A stretch of DNA of 64,000 bases from RDXT01 sp033762375 (GTDB lineage Bacteria > Bacteroidota > Bacteroidia > J057), in the NCBI GenBank assembly GCA_033762375.1, contig JANRLQ010000002.1, positions 1 through 64,000 on the forward strand. The letters are read 5' to 3'. Positions within the stretch are counted from its first letter, which is position 1. The number at the start of each line of letters is the position of its first letter. Of the stretch, positions 51,094 through 60,303 are shown one piece after another. The notes below the pieces were generated by a model. It was not told the origin of the DNA. It made no database searches and worked only from the letters and a program-made list of their open reading frames with translations. The position numbers were made by a program, and so were the translations under genes.

Positions 51094-51921
51094 TTAGTGG
51101 CCACCGGTTTCGCCGAAAAGGAAACCGAGGTAGAGGTCAAACATCATGGGGGACTCCCGGTATGGATAGGCTTCGAGCAGCCTGGCTTTATAAGTCTCCT
51201 TTCCCGGACGGTCTTCGAAAAGCCTTTGTGCGGTTTGGATATAGTGGATATTGTGTCGGATTTCGTCCCGGGTACAAGGCAAACCATGTCCGGCAAGGAT
51301 ATAGTCATACCCTTCCATGTCGGCGAGCCGCTGGAGTTCGGCAGCCCATCTTTCAAACCAGCCCATGCCCAGCCATATATGTACGCCGCTGTACACCAAA
51401 TCCTGGGCAATGACGGTGCCCAGTTCGGGCAGTTTGATCAGGAGTTGAGCCTCAGATTCGGCACCTGCCACTGCTTCGTACTCGTAGGTCAAGCCACCAA
51501 TGACTTCGGAGGTGCCGGGTACGACGCTGTGTTGTGGCACCAGCACGGCATCGGGTATCAACTCACCAAAGGCGGGTTTTTGATTTTTAATCATCTGCGG
51601 GCCCCATTCCGCAATGATTTGGTTCACGCCAGCCAGCGAATAGGCTTTACAATCTGAAAACGCCGATGCCAACCCAAAGTAGTGATCGGGGTGCCCGTGT
51701 GAGATAAAAACCCTGTTGACGGGCTTGCCGAGGCGGTCCACATAAGCCCGGAATGCTTGTGCCATCGGGTTGAGGAACTGCGTGTCCACCACCACTAATT
51801 CGTGCGCTGTTTCGATAACATGCGTCGCATTGGCCGCATACGGATAAGGCGCAATAAAACTGTGGATTTTCACGCCTTGAAAATCCCTGATGACCAGACT
51901 GGTCGAATTATTTCTGTCCAC
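51094..51921 (-). CDS. MBL-fold metallohydrolase
   Basis: A 275-residue metallo-beta-lactamase-superfamily protein. The metal site HxHxDH is HGHPDH, with further ligands likely in AQDLVYSGVHIW and AGHGLPCT. No signal peptide. The substrate is unknown; the family covers lactonases, glyoxalase II and others. Second gene after the AraC regulator; the lipoprotein gene begins 25 bp past its stop. Confidence 0.9.
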   Translation of the reverse strand: MDRNNSTSLVIRDFQGVKIHSFIAPYPYAANATHVIETAHELVVVDTQFLNPMAQAFRAYVDRLGKPVNRVFISHGHPDHYFGLASAFSDCKAYSLAGVNQIIAEWGPQMIKNQKPAFGELIPDAVLVPQHSVVPGTSEVIGGLTYEYEAVAGAESEAQLLIKLPELGTVIAQDLVYSGVHIWLGMGWFERWAAELQRLADMEGYDYILAGHGLPCTRDEIRHNIHYIQTAQRLFEDRPGKETYKARLLEAYPYRESPMMFDLYLGFLFGETGGH

Positions 51922-52005
51922 GTTTGCAGCATTTTTGTTGGAACCATAACTGCTGCAAAGGTGGCGGCTGGCAGAGGCGAAAGTGTTACCGGTTTGAAAA
52001 AGGGC

Positions 52006-52860
52006 TTACCAATTTGATAACTGCTCCCGAAAAGACAGCGGTGACACTCCTGTCATCTGCTTAAAAAAGCGGGCGAAGTGAGAAGGCGCTGAAAAATTGA
52101 ACTCATAAGCGATTTCCGAAAAGTCCTTACCGGTATAGCGGATTTCTTTTTTGATTTCGGCGATAATACGCTCCCGGATGAGTTGGTGAGCCGTTTTGGA
52201 AAAGTATCGCTGGCAAAGGTTATTTAAATGTACCCGACTGATGCTGAGGCGACTGGCAAACTGCTCCACAGAAAGATTGTTGCGCACCTCCCCGTCCAGC
52301 AGGCGGGAAAACCTGAGCACCACCGGATCAGCCATGGTGTCTCTTGCCTGACCGTATTGCTGGCTGTATGCCCGGTGCAACTTCACGAGCAGGTAGTATA
52401 TCTGCGCCCGAAGGATATGATGGCTGTCCTGGGTCAGGTTTTTGATCTCTGCCCAGATCTCCACAGCAATATTGTTAAAGAAGTCAAATTCATCATCGTG
52501 TTGAAATATCAAATACGATGGCTTATCACTCCGGTAAAAAAAACTAAACTTAAAAATAAAATCTTTATCATTAAAAAACTCATCCAAAAACTCCCCCTCA
52601 AAAAACAGCAGATGGCACTTCTCAAAAACAGCTTTATCCACTTTGTTAATCTGCCCTGGCTTCACAAACAACACCATATGATCACAGAAGGGGATGGACT
52701 CCGTATCCAAACAATATGTACCATTTCCTTTTTCCAGAAAAATCAGGGTATAAAAATTTAGCACCATCGTATCAGCTACAATGTCCAATTCAGACTCATT
52801 ACAGGCATCCATAAGGAGCTCCTTACCGTATTTGGTACGTTCAAAGTGTAGCCTTTCCAT
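52006..52860 (-). CDS. AraC family transcriptional regulator
   Basis: A 284-residue regulator: N-terminal cupin-like sensor (about 1-180, FYTLIFLEKGNGTYCLD), C-terminal double HTH (about 190-284: LSVEQFASRLSISRVHLNNLCQRYF and DFSEIAYEFNFSAPSHFARFFKQMTG). It is first in a minus-strand series with the MBL hydrolase, the ABM lipoprotein and the SnoaL-like gene, which are the natural targets. Confidence 0.92.
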   Translation of the reverse strand: MERLHFERTKYGKELLMDACNESELDIVADTMVLNFYTLIFLEKGNGTYCLDTESIPFCDHMVLFVKPGQINKVDKAVFEKCHLLFFEGEFLDEFFNDKDFIFKFSFFYRSDKPSYLIFQHDDEFDFFNNIAVEIWAEIKNLTQDSHHILRAQIYYLLVKLHRAYSQQYGQARDTMADPVVLRFSRLLDGEVRNNLSVEQFASRLSISRVHLNNLCQRYFSKTAHQLIRERIIAEIKKEIRYTGKDFSEIAYEFNFSAPSHFARFFKQMTGVSPLSFREQLSNW

Positions 52861-52968
52861 CGTAGCGTCTGTTGTAGGTGCACAAAACCTGTGTACTAGG
52901 ATGCGGAGTATGAAGAAAAAATGTAGGGCACCCGGACTATACAGACAGATTTGCTTTCTTTTGTCTGC

Positions 52969-54096
52969 CTATTGATGCCGTGACTTTTTGCTTGCCCATA
53001 CGGCCTCTACTTCTTCGACCTTTGCCTTCAGTTCAGCCTTCGACGGCAGATACAACTCATAGCGGGAGGCAAATATGAGGCTGTCTTGTGGCAGGGTCAG
53101 TTCTACCAGTGCATCATTTTTCCGGTGGCAAAGTACAATACCCACGGTCGGGAGTTCGTCTGGCAGTTTGACTTGGCGGTCAAAATAATTGACATACATC
53201 TGCATCTGGCCGAGGTCCTGATGCGTAAGCTTGCCGCGCTTGAGGTCTATCAGGACATAACAGCGCAACAGCCGGTTGTAGAAGACCAGGTCCACAAAAA
53301 AGTGGTCATTGTCAAACGTAAACCGCTTCTGCCGGGCTTCAAACAGGAAACCTTTGCCTAACTCCAGCAAAAAAGCCTGCAAATGGTCAATAATAGCGGA
53401 CTCCAGGTCTGTTTCGCTATAAGCAGGCTGGTCTTCCAGCCCCAGGAACTCCAGTATGAGGGGGTCTTTGATGAGGTCAGCGGCTTTCTCGATGACCAGT
53501 CCTTCATGTGCCAGCCGCCTGACATCTTCCGGGCTACGGCTCAAGGCCAGTCGCTCATATAACGAGGCATTGATCTGACGCTCCAACTCGCGCACACTCC
53601 ACTGGTTGGCAGTGGCCTCTATTTCATAAAAACGCCGCGCCTCTGCCGACCTGATGCCGAGCAAACTCACATAATGAGACCATCCGAGCGGAAAGGCCTG
53701 GAGGAGTGCCGGAAGGTCTTGTCGTATGTTCGGGCCACTGGTGAGCCACTGACCGGATTCCGCAGACAGTGTCTGCGGAATCAGACGAAAGGCCAGATAA
53801 AACTGACGGGACAGTTCCAACGATCGCTGCCCAAAACCTCTCCCAATTTGATGAGTAAGTATTTGAGATAGCCGCTGAACAAGCTTCTCTCCATACACCG
53901 CCCGGTCCTGGCCGTGCTGCTCGTACTCAACGATATATCTCCCGATGAGCCAGTTACGGACGGCGAGATGATTGTCCAGCACCCGGCCAGCATGGGCCCT
54001 GACGCTTTCATTGACCTGATGAACCTGGTCCACCAGTGATGAAAAGGTAAGTTCCTGGTTCACAAAAATGTGTGGTAAAAACACCCCGTTGCACAA
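52969..54096 (-). CDS. YhcG/DUF1016-type PD-(D/E)XK nuclease
   Basis: A 375-residue protein. N-terminal helical DUF1016 domain (VDQVHQVNESVRAHAG, NWLIGRYIVEYEQHGQDRAVYG, KLVQRLSQILTHQIGRGF). C-terminal nuclease domain with FYNRLLRCYVLIDLKRGKL, which holds the D-x-K catalytic end, and Q/Y residues after it (LGQMQMYVNYFD). YhcG-like proteins are often encoded beside restriction-modification or toxin genes, but none are here. The start is uncertain: TTG at 54096, or GTG at 54084 or 54063. Confidence 0.88.
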   Translation of the reverse strand: MCNGVFLPHIFVNQELTFSSLVDQVHQVNESVRAHAGRVLDNHLAVRNWLIGRYIVEYEQHGQDRAVYGEKLVQRLSQILTHQIGRGFGQRSLELSRQFYLAFRLIPQTLSAESGQWLTSGPNIRQDLPALLQAFPLGWSHYVSLLGIRSAEARRFYEIEATANQWSVRELERQINASLYERLALSRSPEDVRRLAHEGLVIEKAADLIKDPLILEFLGLEDQPAYSETDLESAIIDHLQAFLLELGKGFLFEARQKRFTFDNDHFFVDLVFYNRLLRCYVLIDLKRGKLTHQDLGQMQMYVNYFDRQVKLPDELPTVGIVLCHRKNDALVELTLPQDSLIFASRYELYLPSKAELKAKVEEVEAVWASKKSRHQ

Positions 54097-54134
54097 CCCG
54101 CAGGCAGCAACACCCAGTTGCAGGGGGAGTCAAC

Positions 54135-55166
54135 TCACGCCTTGCGCCGGGTAGAGTCGCGTATGATCAGCTCTGTCGGCAGGGTAATGGTCTGGTATTC
54201 GATCGGCTCGTCGTGCTCTTCCTGATGAAGTTGTGCCGTGATCAGGCTGGCGGCGGCTGACCCCAGCGCAAAGGCGGGCTGGCCTACGGTCGTCAGCGAA
54301 GGTTCGACGAGGACGGAAGCATATTCATTTGAAAAACCGGCAATAGCAAGCTGGTCCGGAATCCTGACACCCCGCTCTTTGGCAAGGGTCATGATCTCAA
54401 AGGCAGAGTTGTCGTGGAAGCAAAATATCGCATCCGGGGGCTCTGGCAGGTCCAGGAGGTAACGCCCGTACTCGCGGGAGTTGAGATGGTTCAGGTCGAG
54501 GTGGCGTACGAGGGTTTCATCCGGGGTGATGTTGTGCTCCCGCAGGGCAGTCAGATACCCTTCGAGACGTGCCTGGCTATTGGTGAGGTTTTCAGGACCC
54601 GCCAGGTGAGCGATGCGCCGGTATCCATTGGCGATGAGGTGGTTGACAACTTCACGGGCACCCCCAAAATCATCCACGACTACCCGTGATGCTTCTACGT
54701 CTGCCCCAAACCGGTCAAAAAACACCACCGGGATGTCCCGCCGCCGGAACTGGTTGCAGAGAGAAAAGTCCCGTGTCTCCTGCGAAGGACAAAACAGCAG
54801 CCCATCTACCCGGCTGGCCAGCAGGGCATCGGCGACCGCCTTCTCGCGCTCAGACGACTCGTGTGACTGGCATATCATGATATTGTACCCGGCCCCGATG
54901 GCTACCTCCTCAATCCCGCTGATGGCCGTGGAGAAAAATCCATGTGCGATCTCAGGTATCAGCACCCCCAGTACCCATGTCTTGCTCTCCCGCAGGCTGC
55001 GGGCAGAAGGATTAGGCTGATAATCAAGCGCGTCAGCCAGGGTTCGCACTTTCTGACGCGTCTCCTCACTGATACGGTGTCTGCCGTTCAGGGCGCGGGA
55101 CACGGTTGACGGCGAGAGATTCAGCCGTTTGGCCAGCTCCAGTAGGGTAACCTGTTTCTTTTTCAT
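54135..55166 (-). CDS. LacI family transcriptional regulator
   Basis: A 343-residue LacI/GalR protein. The N-terminal HTH (VTLLELAKRLNLSPSTVSRALNG) and hinge (YQPNPSARSLRESKT) are complete. The sugar-binding periplasmic-binding-like domain follows (GVLIPEIAHGFFSTAISGIEE and onward). The gene is divergent from the alpha-L-fucosidase gene, so it probably represses that gene until a sugar ligand (fucoside) is present. Confidence 0.93.
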   Translation of the reverse strand: MKKKQVTLLELAKRLNLSPSTVSRALNGRHRISEETRQKVRTLADALDYQPNPSARSLRESKTWVLGVLIPEIAHGFFSTAISGIEEVAIGAGYNIMICQSHESSEREKAVADALLASRVDGLLFCPSQETRDFSLCNQFRRRDIPVVFFDRFGADVEASRVVVDDFGGAREVVNHLIANGYRRIAHLAGPENLTNSQARLEGYLTALREHNITPDETLVRHLDLNHLNSREYGRYLLDLPEPPDAIFCFHDNSAFEIMTLAKERGVRIPDQLAIAGFSNEYASVLVEPSLTTVGQPAFALGSAAASLITAQLHQEEHDEPIEYQTITLPTELIIRDSTRRKA

Positions 55167-55230
55167 ACCTAAAAGAGCGCCGGCGCACTGTTTCCGTACC
55201 GGCGTACCGAATACTTACCACTTATTCTAT

Positions 55231-55274
55231 GCAAGATAAAGTGATTTTTTGCAATTTGTACAAAATATCTTGCT
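55231..55274. promoter_or_regulatory. Control region between LacI and fucosidase genes
   Basis: Between the LacI gene (starting 55166, minus) and the fucosidase (55275, plus) the sequence contains GCAAGATA (55231-55238) mirrored by TATCTTGC (55266-55273), and in between the perfect palindrome TTTGTACAAA (55255-55264). Either could be the operator of the LacI protein. Confidence 0.4.
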
Positions 55275-56699
55275 GTGAAGAATATTTACCCTGCACTACT
55301 TGTTTTTCTGGCCTGCCTCATCGGCTGCCAACCTGCTCAGGCCCCCGACCCGGTGGGCGCGACGCCCTCCACCAACCACCTGCGGTGGCATGCACTGGAG
55401 TACTATGCCTTTGTCCACTTTAGCATGAATACTTTCACCAATGAGGAGTGGGGACACGGGACAGAATCGCCGGAAACCTTTCAACCGACGGCCCTGGACT
55501 GTCGCCAATGGGCCCGTATCTGCCGGGACGCAGGCATGAAAGGTATTATCCTCACGGCCAAACACCATGACGGATTTTGCCTGTGGCCCTCCGCCTACTC
55601 CACCCATACCGTCGCCCAAAGCCCCTGGCGCGATGGCAAAGGGGATGTCCTGCGGGAGCTTTCTGCCGCCTGCCAGGAGTACGGGCTGCTGATGGGAGTC
55701 TATCTTTCGCCCTGGGACCGCAACCACCCTGCCTACGGCACAGACGCTTATAATGAGGTCTTCAAAAACACCCTGCGCGAGGTGCTGACGCAGTATGGAT
55801 CCGTGTTTGAAGTGTGGTTTGATGGCGCCAATGGTGAAGGTCCCAATGGCAAAAAACAGGTGTACGACTTCCCGGGTTTTATCCAGGTCGTACGGGAGAC
55901 CCAGCCGGGTGCCGTCATCTTCAGTGATGCAGGACCCGATATCCGGTGGGTGGGCAATGAACAGGGATTTGCCAGCGACACCAACTGGCATACCCTCAAC
56001 CGGGACGACTACTTCCCCGGCACGCCCCGGTACCGTGAGCTCACCCAGGGCAACCCGGGAGGTACCCACTGGGTACCCTCTGAGTGTGATGTATCTATCC
56101 GGCCCGGATGGTACTACCATGCCGACCAGGATACTGCCGTCAAAACGCTGGAACACCTGAGCCGCATCTGGTACGGCTCCGTCGGCAATGGCAGCAACCT
56201 GCTCCTTAATATACCCGTGGACCGCAGGGGCCTGATTCATCCTGCGGACTCTGCCCGGCTGATGGCGTTCAAACAATGGCGTGATCAGCGATTTTCGACA
56301 GACCTTGCCCAGGGACGTCCGGTCACGGCCAGTGCCACCCGCGGACGCGGATACGAGGCAGACCGCCTGACCGACGGCCAGGTAGCCACCTGCTGGGCCG
56401 CTCCGGACGGCGTCACGACCGCGACCCTGGAGGTTTCACTCCCCCGCCCTACCCCCGTCGCACATGTGCGACTGGAAGAATATATTGCGCTCGGTCAGCG
56501 CATTACCTCATTCAAGGTGCTGGCACACGTACCCGGCAGCACAGGAGACGGGTGGCAGGAAGTCGGAAAGGGTGCCACAATAGGTGCGCAGCGCATCGTG
56601 GCTTTTGAGCCCGTGACGGCTGACCAGATACGAATTGAGATCAGCAGTGCCCTGGCACCTCCCGTACTCGCCGCCCTCAAGGTGTTTCAGGCACCCTGA
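55275..56699 (+). CDS. Alpha-L-fucosidase (GH29) lipoprotein with discoidin-like C-terminus
   Basis: A 474-residue GH29 enzyme. Lipobox LIGC after a hydrophobic leader. Family blocks: HFSMNTFTNEEWGHG, AKHHDGFCLWPS, and VWFDGANGEG, whose Asp is the expected nucleophile; GSNLLLNIPVDRRG is a typical GH29 tail. A C-terminal galactose-binding-like domain (about 345-474, ATRGRGYEADRLTDG, VRLEEYI) follows. It cleaves terminal L-fucose from glycans at the cell surface. GTG is the only plausible start near the signal peptide. Regulated presumably by the divergent LacI protein. Confidence 0.92.
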   Translation: MKNIYPALLVFLACLIGCQPAQAPDPVGATPSTNHLRWHALEYYAFVHFSMNTFTNEEWGHGTESPETFQPTALDCRQWARICRDAGMKGIILTAKHHDGFCLWPSAYSTHTVAQSPWRDGKGDVLRELSAACQEYGLLMGVYLSPWDRNHPAYGTDAYNEVFKNTLREVLTQYGSVFEVWFDGANGEGPNGKKQVYDFPGFIQVVRETQPGAVIFSDAGPDIRWVGNEQGFASDTNWHTLNRDDYFPGTPRYRELTQGNPGGTHWVPSECDVSIRPGWYYHADQDTAVKTLEHLSRIWYGSVGNGSNLLLNIPVDRRGLIHPADSARLMAFKQWRDQRFSTDLAQGRPVTASATRGRGYEADRLTDGQVATCWAAPDGVTTATLEVSLPRPTPVAHVRLEEYIALGQRITSFKVLAHVPGSTGDGWQEVGKGATIGAQRIVAFEPVTADQIRIEISSALAPPVLAALKVFQAP

Positions 56700-56725
56700 G
56701 TAACCTGACATATCATACCTTCGGC

Positions 56726-56752
56726 ACGGGCAGGATACTCCTGCCCGTTTTT
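56726..56752 (+). terminator. Rho-independent terminator of the fucosidase gene
   Basis: ACGGGCAGGA-tac-TCCTGCCCGT is a perfect 10-bp stem with a three-base loop followed directly by TTTT, 26 bp past the stop. Confidence 0.9.
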
Positions 56753-56922
56753 GCATCAGGGCCGGTAACGCCGTCCTCTAAGACTCCGGCAGATCTGTTT
56801 ATGCGTGTGCAATATGTATAAAATTTACATTTCTATTACATGAATTATTATACTGGTGGTCTATTCCCTATATTTACTCATTATACATACGTCATGGCAG
56901 TGTCTTTCAACCTTATCTAAGC

Positions 56923-58647
56923 ATGTTTGAACTACTCCGAAAGGTATGGGGCGATTTCTCCGATCTGGGTGTATCCGCGCAGGTAACACCTGAGGAGGCC
57001 AAACGCACACGCCTCACCAACCGGATAACCCTGCTGGGATCGCTGCTGATGATCTCTCATTTGCTTCATTATGCCTCAGAGGGACTATGGCTGATATTCG
57101 GGATACAGTTCCTGACAGTATGCACCATTCTTTCAGCTCCCCTGCTCAACTACCTCAACCGGCCGACCTGGGCCCGGATGAGTATGTTGACGAGTGCTAC
57201 CATCAGCGCCCTTTTTACCAGCAGCCTGCTGGGATTTGAGAGTGGCGAACACCTGGCTTTTTTTGTGATTCTGCTGATGGCCATGGGGGTATTCGGGCTG
57301 CAACACTGGCCCTGGCTTGCGGTCATTTTTGGCCTGATCCTTACTTGTTACTGTTTGCTGGAAGGTACAGGATACCAGCTCTGGGGCCTCGGTAAGTTGC
57401 CCATGCCGGAAGGACACGAGACCTATGTGGTGAACTTTGTGATTACCCTGGTTTTGTGCGGCCTGATCGGGCTGCACTTTCAGCAACTCTCCGGCGCACA
57501 GGTAGGTGAGATCAGCCGGCGCGCCAGGCGACAACTCCAGGCGGCATTTGACAATAGTTATGATGCGATGTTTCTGGCTGATATTCAAGACTTTCGCATC
57601 ACGGAGAGCAATGCCCGCGGCCGGGATATGTTTGATGCGGCAGACAAACTTGACTTCCGGGGGCGGCGTATAGCGGAGCTCAAACTGATCCCGTTCACCC
57701 CGGCCGAGCTGGAGGATATCCGCAGCCAGCTCGAAAACCACAAGGAATATGTGCTGGAGTTTGAGTGCCTGTCGTTCAGGCAACGGATATTCTGGGGGGC
57801 GGCAGCCTTCACCCTGTTTCAATATGATGACCACACCCTGCTCATGCTCCGGGTGACGGACATCTCAGAGCGCAAGGCCGTAGAGGCTGAAATGTTAAAA
57901 GCCCGCCAGCGGGCTGAGTCCGCCAATATTGCCAAGGCACATTTCCTCGCCAATATGAGCCACGAAATCCGCACCCCCATCAACGGTGTCATCGGCCTGG
58001 CAGAGGTAATCCAGAGTGAATATGAAGACGCCTCCCTCCAGCAGTATGCGGACTTTATCCTGGAGTCCGGCCAACGCCTGCTCAGGACCATCAGCGCGAT
58101 CCTCGACCTCTCCCGCCTGGAGTCTGAAGCCGAAATCCTGCTCTCCGATACGGATATGCATCAGCTCCTCGTCCTGGTAGCCAAACCCTACCAAACCCAG
58201 GCTGAGGCACAAGGCCTGTACTTCCGCATCGAGTCAGCTCCCGGTCAGTATATTGCCCACACAGACCCGGCCCTGATCCAGAAGGTACTCGATCACCTGA
58301 TCAGCAATGCGGTCAAGTTTACCAAACAAGGTGGGATCACCCTGCGATGTGACATCTCCCCATTGCCCGAGTCAGGGCCGCCTCAGCTTGTGGTTTCAGT
58401 TGCAGATACAGGCATCGGCATGAGCCAGCAATTTATAGAGAGTAAACTTTTCCAGAAGTTTGAGCAGGAAAGCACCGGTCTGGACCGCAATTTTGAGGGT
58501 GCCGGCCTCGGCCTCTCCATCACCAAACGGATCGTAGAGGTCCTCGACGGCCGGATTGAGGTCAGCAGCGTCCAACACCAGGGTTCCGTATTTACCCTCC
58601 GCCTTCCGCTCGCACGTTTTTTTCACCCAGCCTCCTCACAACAATAG
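56923..58647 (+). CDS. Membrane PAS histidine kinase
   Basis: A 574-residue sensor kinase. Residues ~35-190 hold about six hydrophobic helices (ITLLGSLLMISHLLHYA, LAVIFGLILTCYCLLEG, FVITLVLCGLIGLHF). A PAS domain spans ~200-320 (AAFDNSYDAMFLADIQDF ... VTDISERKAVE). HisKA has the phosphoacceptor near residue 347 (MSHEIRTPINGV). HATPase motifs: N box HLISNAVKF, G1 VADTGIGM, G2 GAGLGLSIT. It is followed 8 bp later by a receiver protein, so they form a two-component pair. Confidence 0.93.
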   Translation: MFELLRKVWGDFSDLGVSAQVTPEEAKRTRLTNRITLLGSLLMISHLLHYASEGLWLIFGIQFLTVCTILSAPLLNYLNRPTWARMSMLTSATISALFTSSLLGFESGEHLAFFVILLMAMGVFGLQHWPWLAVIFGLILTCYCLLEGTGYQLWGLGKLPMPEGHETYVVNFVITLVLCGLIGLHFQQLSGAQVGEISRRARRQLQAAFDNSYDAMFLADIQDFRITESNARGRDMFDAADKLDFRGRRIAELKLIPFTPAELEDIRSQLENHKEYVLEFECLSFRQRIFWGAAAFTLFQYDDHTLLMLRVTDISERKAVEAEMLKARQRAESANIAKAHFLANMSHEIRTPINGVIGLAEVIQSEYEDASLQQYADFILESGQRLLRTISAILDLSRLESEAEILLSDTDMHQLLVLVAKPYQTQAEAQGLYFRIESAPGQYIAHTDPALIQKVLDHLISNAVKFTKQGGITLRCDISPLPESGPPQLVVSVADTGIGMSQQFIESKLFQKFEQESTGLDRNFEGAGLGLSITKRIVEVLDGRIEVSSVQHQGSVFTLRLPLARFFHPASSQQ

Positions 58648-58655
58648 GTACTGAT

Positions 58656-59051
58656 ATGGCAAAACCCGCTGTCCTGATCGTCGAAGACAATAAAATTAAT
58701 GCCCTCGTGCTTCGCAAGGCCATAGAGCCGATCTGCAACCCCATCCACGTTGTCAATGACCACGAAACGTTTGAGGCCATCCATGCCCGGATATTTGAGT
58801 TGATCCTCATGGACATCAACCTCGGCAGCAACAGCCTGGATGGCGAGGCTATCATGAAAATCATCAAACAAAACCCTGATTATCAAGCTATTAAAATATT
58901 TGCCGTGACCGGCTATGCCATGCCCGGTGACCGGGAGCGGTTTCTGGCAGCAGGATTTGACGGCTACTTTTCCAAGCCCATTGAAAAAGAAGCGATCCTT
59001 GAAGGCATCCGCAACGCCATAAACCCGGACACAGCCCAGGCCGCCGCCTGA
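58656..59051 (+). CDS. Single-domain response regulator
   Basis: A 131-residue receiver: acidic pocket LIVEDNKINAL, phosphoacceptor Asp in LILMDINLGSNSLDG, switch threonine in AVTGYAMPG, lysine in YFSKPIEKE. No output domain. Located 8 bp after the PAS kinase, its likely donor. Confidence 0.93.
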   Translation: MAKPAVLIVEDNKINALVLRKAIEPICNPIHVVNDHETFEAIHARIFELILMDINLGSNSLDGEAIMKIIKQNPDYQAIKIFAVTGYAMPGDRERFLAAGFDGYFSKPIEKEAILEGIRNAINPDTAQAAA

Positions 59052-59101
59052 GGTGTTGCAGATTGCCTGTTTTGCTGTATATTTCAGGCCAAACCTGACG
59101 T

Positions 59102-59485
59102 ATGCAGCGGATATTTTATTTAGCCACCTGTGATACCTGCCGCCAGATCCTCAAGACCGTAGCCCCCCCGGCTACCCTCGTCCGGCAGGACATCAAAACC
59201 GACCCCATCACCCCCGCCCAGCTCGACCACCTGCACACCCTCGCAGGCTCGTACGAGGCCCTCTTCAGCACACGCGCCCAGCTCTACCGCGAGCGCGGCC
59301 TCGCCAGCCAGGCCCTCACCGAAGCCGACTACCGCCGCCTGATCCTGGAAGCATACACCTTCCTCCGCCGCCCCGTCATCGTCCTGGACGACCAGGTATT
59401 CGTAGGCAATACCCCCGCAGTTGTCACCGCAGCCGCAGCAGCGATGGCAACGTTTAAGGAGAAGGGAGGAAACGATGGGCAGTAA
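59102..59485 (+). CDS. ArsC/Spx-family (arsenate reductase-like) protein
   Basis: A 127-residue thioredoxin-fold protein of the ArsC/YffB/Spx family. The N-terminal ATCDTCRQIL carries a CxxC. FLRRPVIVLDDQVFVGNTP near the C-terminus is the family's typical 'RP' loop. Reduction of arsenate needs further residues I cannot confirm; many Bacteroidota homologues are generic thiol oxidoreductases. It overlaps the nuclease gene start by 11 bp. Confidence 0.82.
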   Translation: MQRIFYLATCDTCRQILKTVAPPATLVRQDIKTDPITPAQLDHLHTLAGSYEALFSTRAQLYRERGLASQALTEADYRRLILEAYTFLRRPVIVLDDQVFVGNTPAVVTAAAAAMATFKEKGGNDGQ

Positions 59486-60026
59486 AGCACCGGGTAGAGT
59501 GTGGGCTGTGGGGTGGATGATGCTACCGCTATTCCTCGCCGCCCAACCACACGAGAGCCGCGTGATCAAGGTCATAGACGGCGATACCTTCGTGATCGAA
59601 GACAGCAGCCGGGTGCGGATGCTGGGCATAGACGCGCCCGAGACACGGGGCGAAGATGAGCCCTTCAGCCAGGAAGCTAAAGCTTATCTCACCCAGCGGC
59701 TGCTCCACCAGACGGTGACGCTGTACCCCGACGGCATCTCCCCCAATAAAGATCGCTGGGGACGGTTGCTGCGCTATGCCCACCTCGACGGGCAGGACAT
59801 CAACCTGGAAATGATTGAAGTCGGGCTGGCTGGGGCTTTTCGGGACTATAAGGTGGATCGGCTGGCGATGTATGTGGCGGCGGAGGAGAAAGCAAAGCGG
59901 AAAGGGGTAGGGATGTGGGAGGAGAAACCCCAGCAGAAAAAACTGCCGGATTGGGTGTGGGGGGTGGGTATAGTGATGGGTGTGGCGTGTATCTGGCTGT
60001 ATGTTAGGATGCGGTCTAGGGGATAA
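59475..60026 (+). CDS. Staphylococcal nuclease-like (thermonuclease) protein with C-terminal membrane anchor
   Basis: A 183-residue nuclease. The SNase domain shows VIKVIDGDTFVI, VRMLGIDAPETRG (metal and catalytic Arg positions), RWGRLLRYAHLDG (second catalytic arginine) and MIEVGLAGAF. An N-terminal hydrophobic stretch (VWAVGWMMLPLFLAAQ) is a probable signal peptide, and a C-terminal helix (WVWGVGIVMGVACIWLYV) a membrane anchor. A strong ribosome site (GGGAGGA) sits before the ATG at 59475, which settles the start. It acts on nucleic acid outside the cytoplasm. Confidence 0.9.
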   Translation: MGSKAPGRVWAVGWMMLPLFLAAQPHESRVIKVIDGDTFVIEDSSRVRMLGIDAPETRGEDEPFSQEAKAYLTQRLLHQTVTLYPDGISPNKDRWGRLLRYAHLDGQDINLEMIEVGLAGAFRDYKVDRLAMYVAAEEKAKRKGVGMWEEKPQQKKLPDWVWGVGIVMGVACIWLYVRMRSRG

Positions 60027-60303
60027 TCCCGACATCGGGCTGATCTGATGCTCACGACAGATGGACTTCAGACTATGGCCTGCGTCCAGTTTGGCGACGA
60101 TCGCTTGTCGCTAAATTGGCACTGAAGCATGGCGGACTCTTTTGAATGTTGGAATTTACATGTTTTTTCTACTTAGCAATGGTCACGGTCAATGGGTATA
60201 GGACATAATCACAAATATAATTTGCATTACAGTTTTGGTAAACGATTAAATTTACCATATATTTAATGCAGGCAAAATACAAATACATACTAAAAATTTT
60301 ATT